5,777 nucleotides of DNA from Deltaproteobacteria bacterium (GTDB lineage Bacteria; Desulfobacterota; DSM-4660; Desulfatiglandales; HGW-15): assembly GCA_019308985.1 (NCBI GenBank), contig JAFDHB010000206.1, positions 1 through 5,777 of the forward strand, read 5' to 3'. Position numbers and translations under genes: made by a program. Below are positions 5,541-5,777 of this stretch, one piece after another. Positions within the stretch are counted from its first letter, which is position 1. Each line of letters begins with the position of its first letter. The notes beneath the pieces are model-generated. The model saw only the letters and a list, made by a program, of their open reading frames with translations, searched no databases and was not told where the DNA came from.

Positions 5541-5722
5541 AGGTTCTCGAACGCCTCCCCCGGTTTTCTCTTCAGGCTGACTGCGATCTCACCCGTTGGT
5601 TTGAGCTGGACCTCGATCCATACCCAGCCCCTTTGTGAGCCTCAACTAAAATATACAATGAATCTGTGCAAATCAACACCTATCCCGGCTTTCACAAACT
5701 GCCCCCTGCTGGCTTCCTCCAT
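5537..5722 (-). CDS. Putative small selenoprotein (61 aa, in-frame UGA as Sec27)
   Basis: From ATG 5722 the frame reads through 26 protein-like codons to TGA (5644-5642) and continues 34 codons in the same frame to a final TGA that overlaps the next ATG. Residues flanking the TGA read HRFIVYFS-U-GSQRGWVWIEV, and the rest (VQLKPTGEIAVSLKRKPGE) looks like a real strand-turn-strand protein. The part after the TGA has no usable ATG, GTG or TTG of its own. A hairpin starting 11 nt after the TGA meets bacterial SECIS rules (see 5603-5630). I infer selenocysteine at residue 27. An alternative start is GTG 5695, with GGGGG 6 nt upstream, giving 52 residues. No known selenoprotein family or CxxU motif is recognised. 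The main alternative is a nonsense-mutated pseudogene. The selenium machinery itself is not in the window. Confidence 0.55.
5603..5630 (-). promoter_or_regulatory. Candidate bacterial SECIS hairpin
   Basis: On the minus strand, GGGCUGG (5630-5624) pairs with CCAGCUC (5609-5603) over 7 bp with one G-U pair, closing a 14-nt loop that begins G-U. The loop starts 18 nt after the in-frame UGA. Known bacterial SECIS elements lie directly 3' of UGA, with the apical loop roughly 16-37 nt away, loops of 3-14 nt, and a G among the first two loop bases, so this fits on all counts, the loop being at the upper size limit. A competing inner hairpin UGGA-UCGAGG-UCCA is also possible. Confidence 0.5.
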
Positions 5723-5738
5723 GTGTCGCCCCGGATGA

Positions 5739-5765
5739 TCTGGCCTGTCTGGTCTATTCGGTCTG
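5739..5765. repeat. Three degenerate 9-bp tandem units
   Basis: TCTGGCCTG, TCTGGTCTA and TTCGGTCTG follow one another without a gap (5739-5765). The period is nine rather than the seven of the left-end tracts. It lies upstream of the selenoprotein candidate and overlaps the 18-bp shared repeat, so a second repeat mosaic probably continues beyond the window. Confidence 0.6.
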
Positions 5766-5777
5766 CCGCCAAGGGCG
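5760..5777. repeat. 18-bp inverted copy of the repeat at 367-384
   Basis: The last 18 bases of the window are the exact reverse complement of 367-384, which contains the arm and loop of the hairpin before mdh. Only the GCCGCC-AAG-GGCG part of the hairpin is inside the window; the rest is cut off by its end. Confidence 0.9.

Noticed and set aside
5645..5678. Promoter-like TTGATT with 17 bp to TATTTT on the minus strand
   Set aside because: It falls inside the selenoprotein frame, both boxes match at only 4 of 6, and AT-rich codons explain it. It would matter only if the frame before the TGA is not coding.

Overview
The window looks like a chromosomal fragment of a Desulfobacterota (deltaproteobacterial) anaerobe, probably related to sulfate reducers. 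The basis is an LDH-like malate dehydrogenase, a single-chain AccA-AccD carboxyltransferase, a probable selenocysteine-containing gene, and intergenic mosaics of short tandem repeats of a kind I associate with that group. The assignment is inferred from gene content and not from a phylogenetic marker.

Layout. Positions 1-406 hold no gene. They carry a candidate promoter and a dense mosaic of tandem repeats, nearly all with a 7-bp period, ending in a small perfect hairpin just before the malate dehydrogenase ribosome binding site. The plus-strand unit is mdh (407-1354) followed after 28 bp by a small protein of unknown function (1383-1706). Its last 15 bp overlap the 3' end of the convergent minus-strand gene at 1692-3566, a 624-residue fusion of an AccA-like (alpha) and an AccD-like (beta) carboxyltransferase half. 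That gene has its own good sigma70-type promoter (3638-3666).

Further right, all on the minus strand and given in transcription order: a short reading frame with one in-frame TGA followed by a bacterial SECIS-like hairpin (5722-5537, probable new selenoprotein); a 136-residue unknown protein whose start overlaps the stop of that frame as ATGA (5540-5130); a promoter with 17-bp spacing (5121-5093); a CDP-alcohol phosphatidyltransferase with features of the inositol-phosphate type (4967-4299); and a Nudix hydrolase starting 2 bp after it at a TTG codon (4296-3814).

How the genes fit together. mdh serves central carbon metabolism (malate/oxaloacetate). The carboxyltransferase would make malonyl-CoA (or a related carboxylated acyl-CoA) for lipid synthesis, and the CDP-alcohol phosphatidyltransferase makes a phospholipid headgroup, so the middle of the window leans toward lipid metabolism. 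The Nudix enzyme may clean up nucleotide diphosphate compounds. The selenoprotein candidate and its coupled partner have no recognised function and are the most interesting part of the window.
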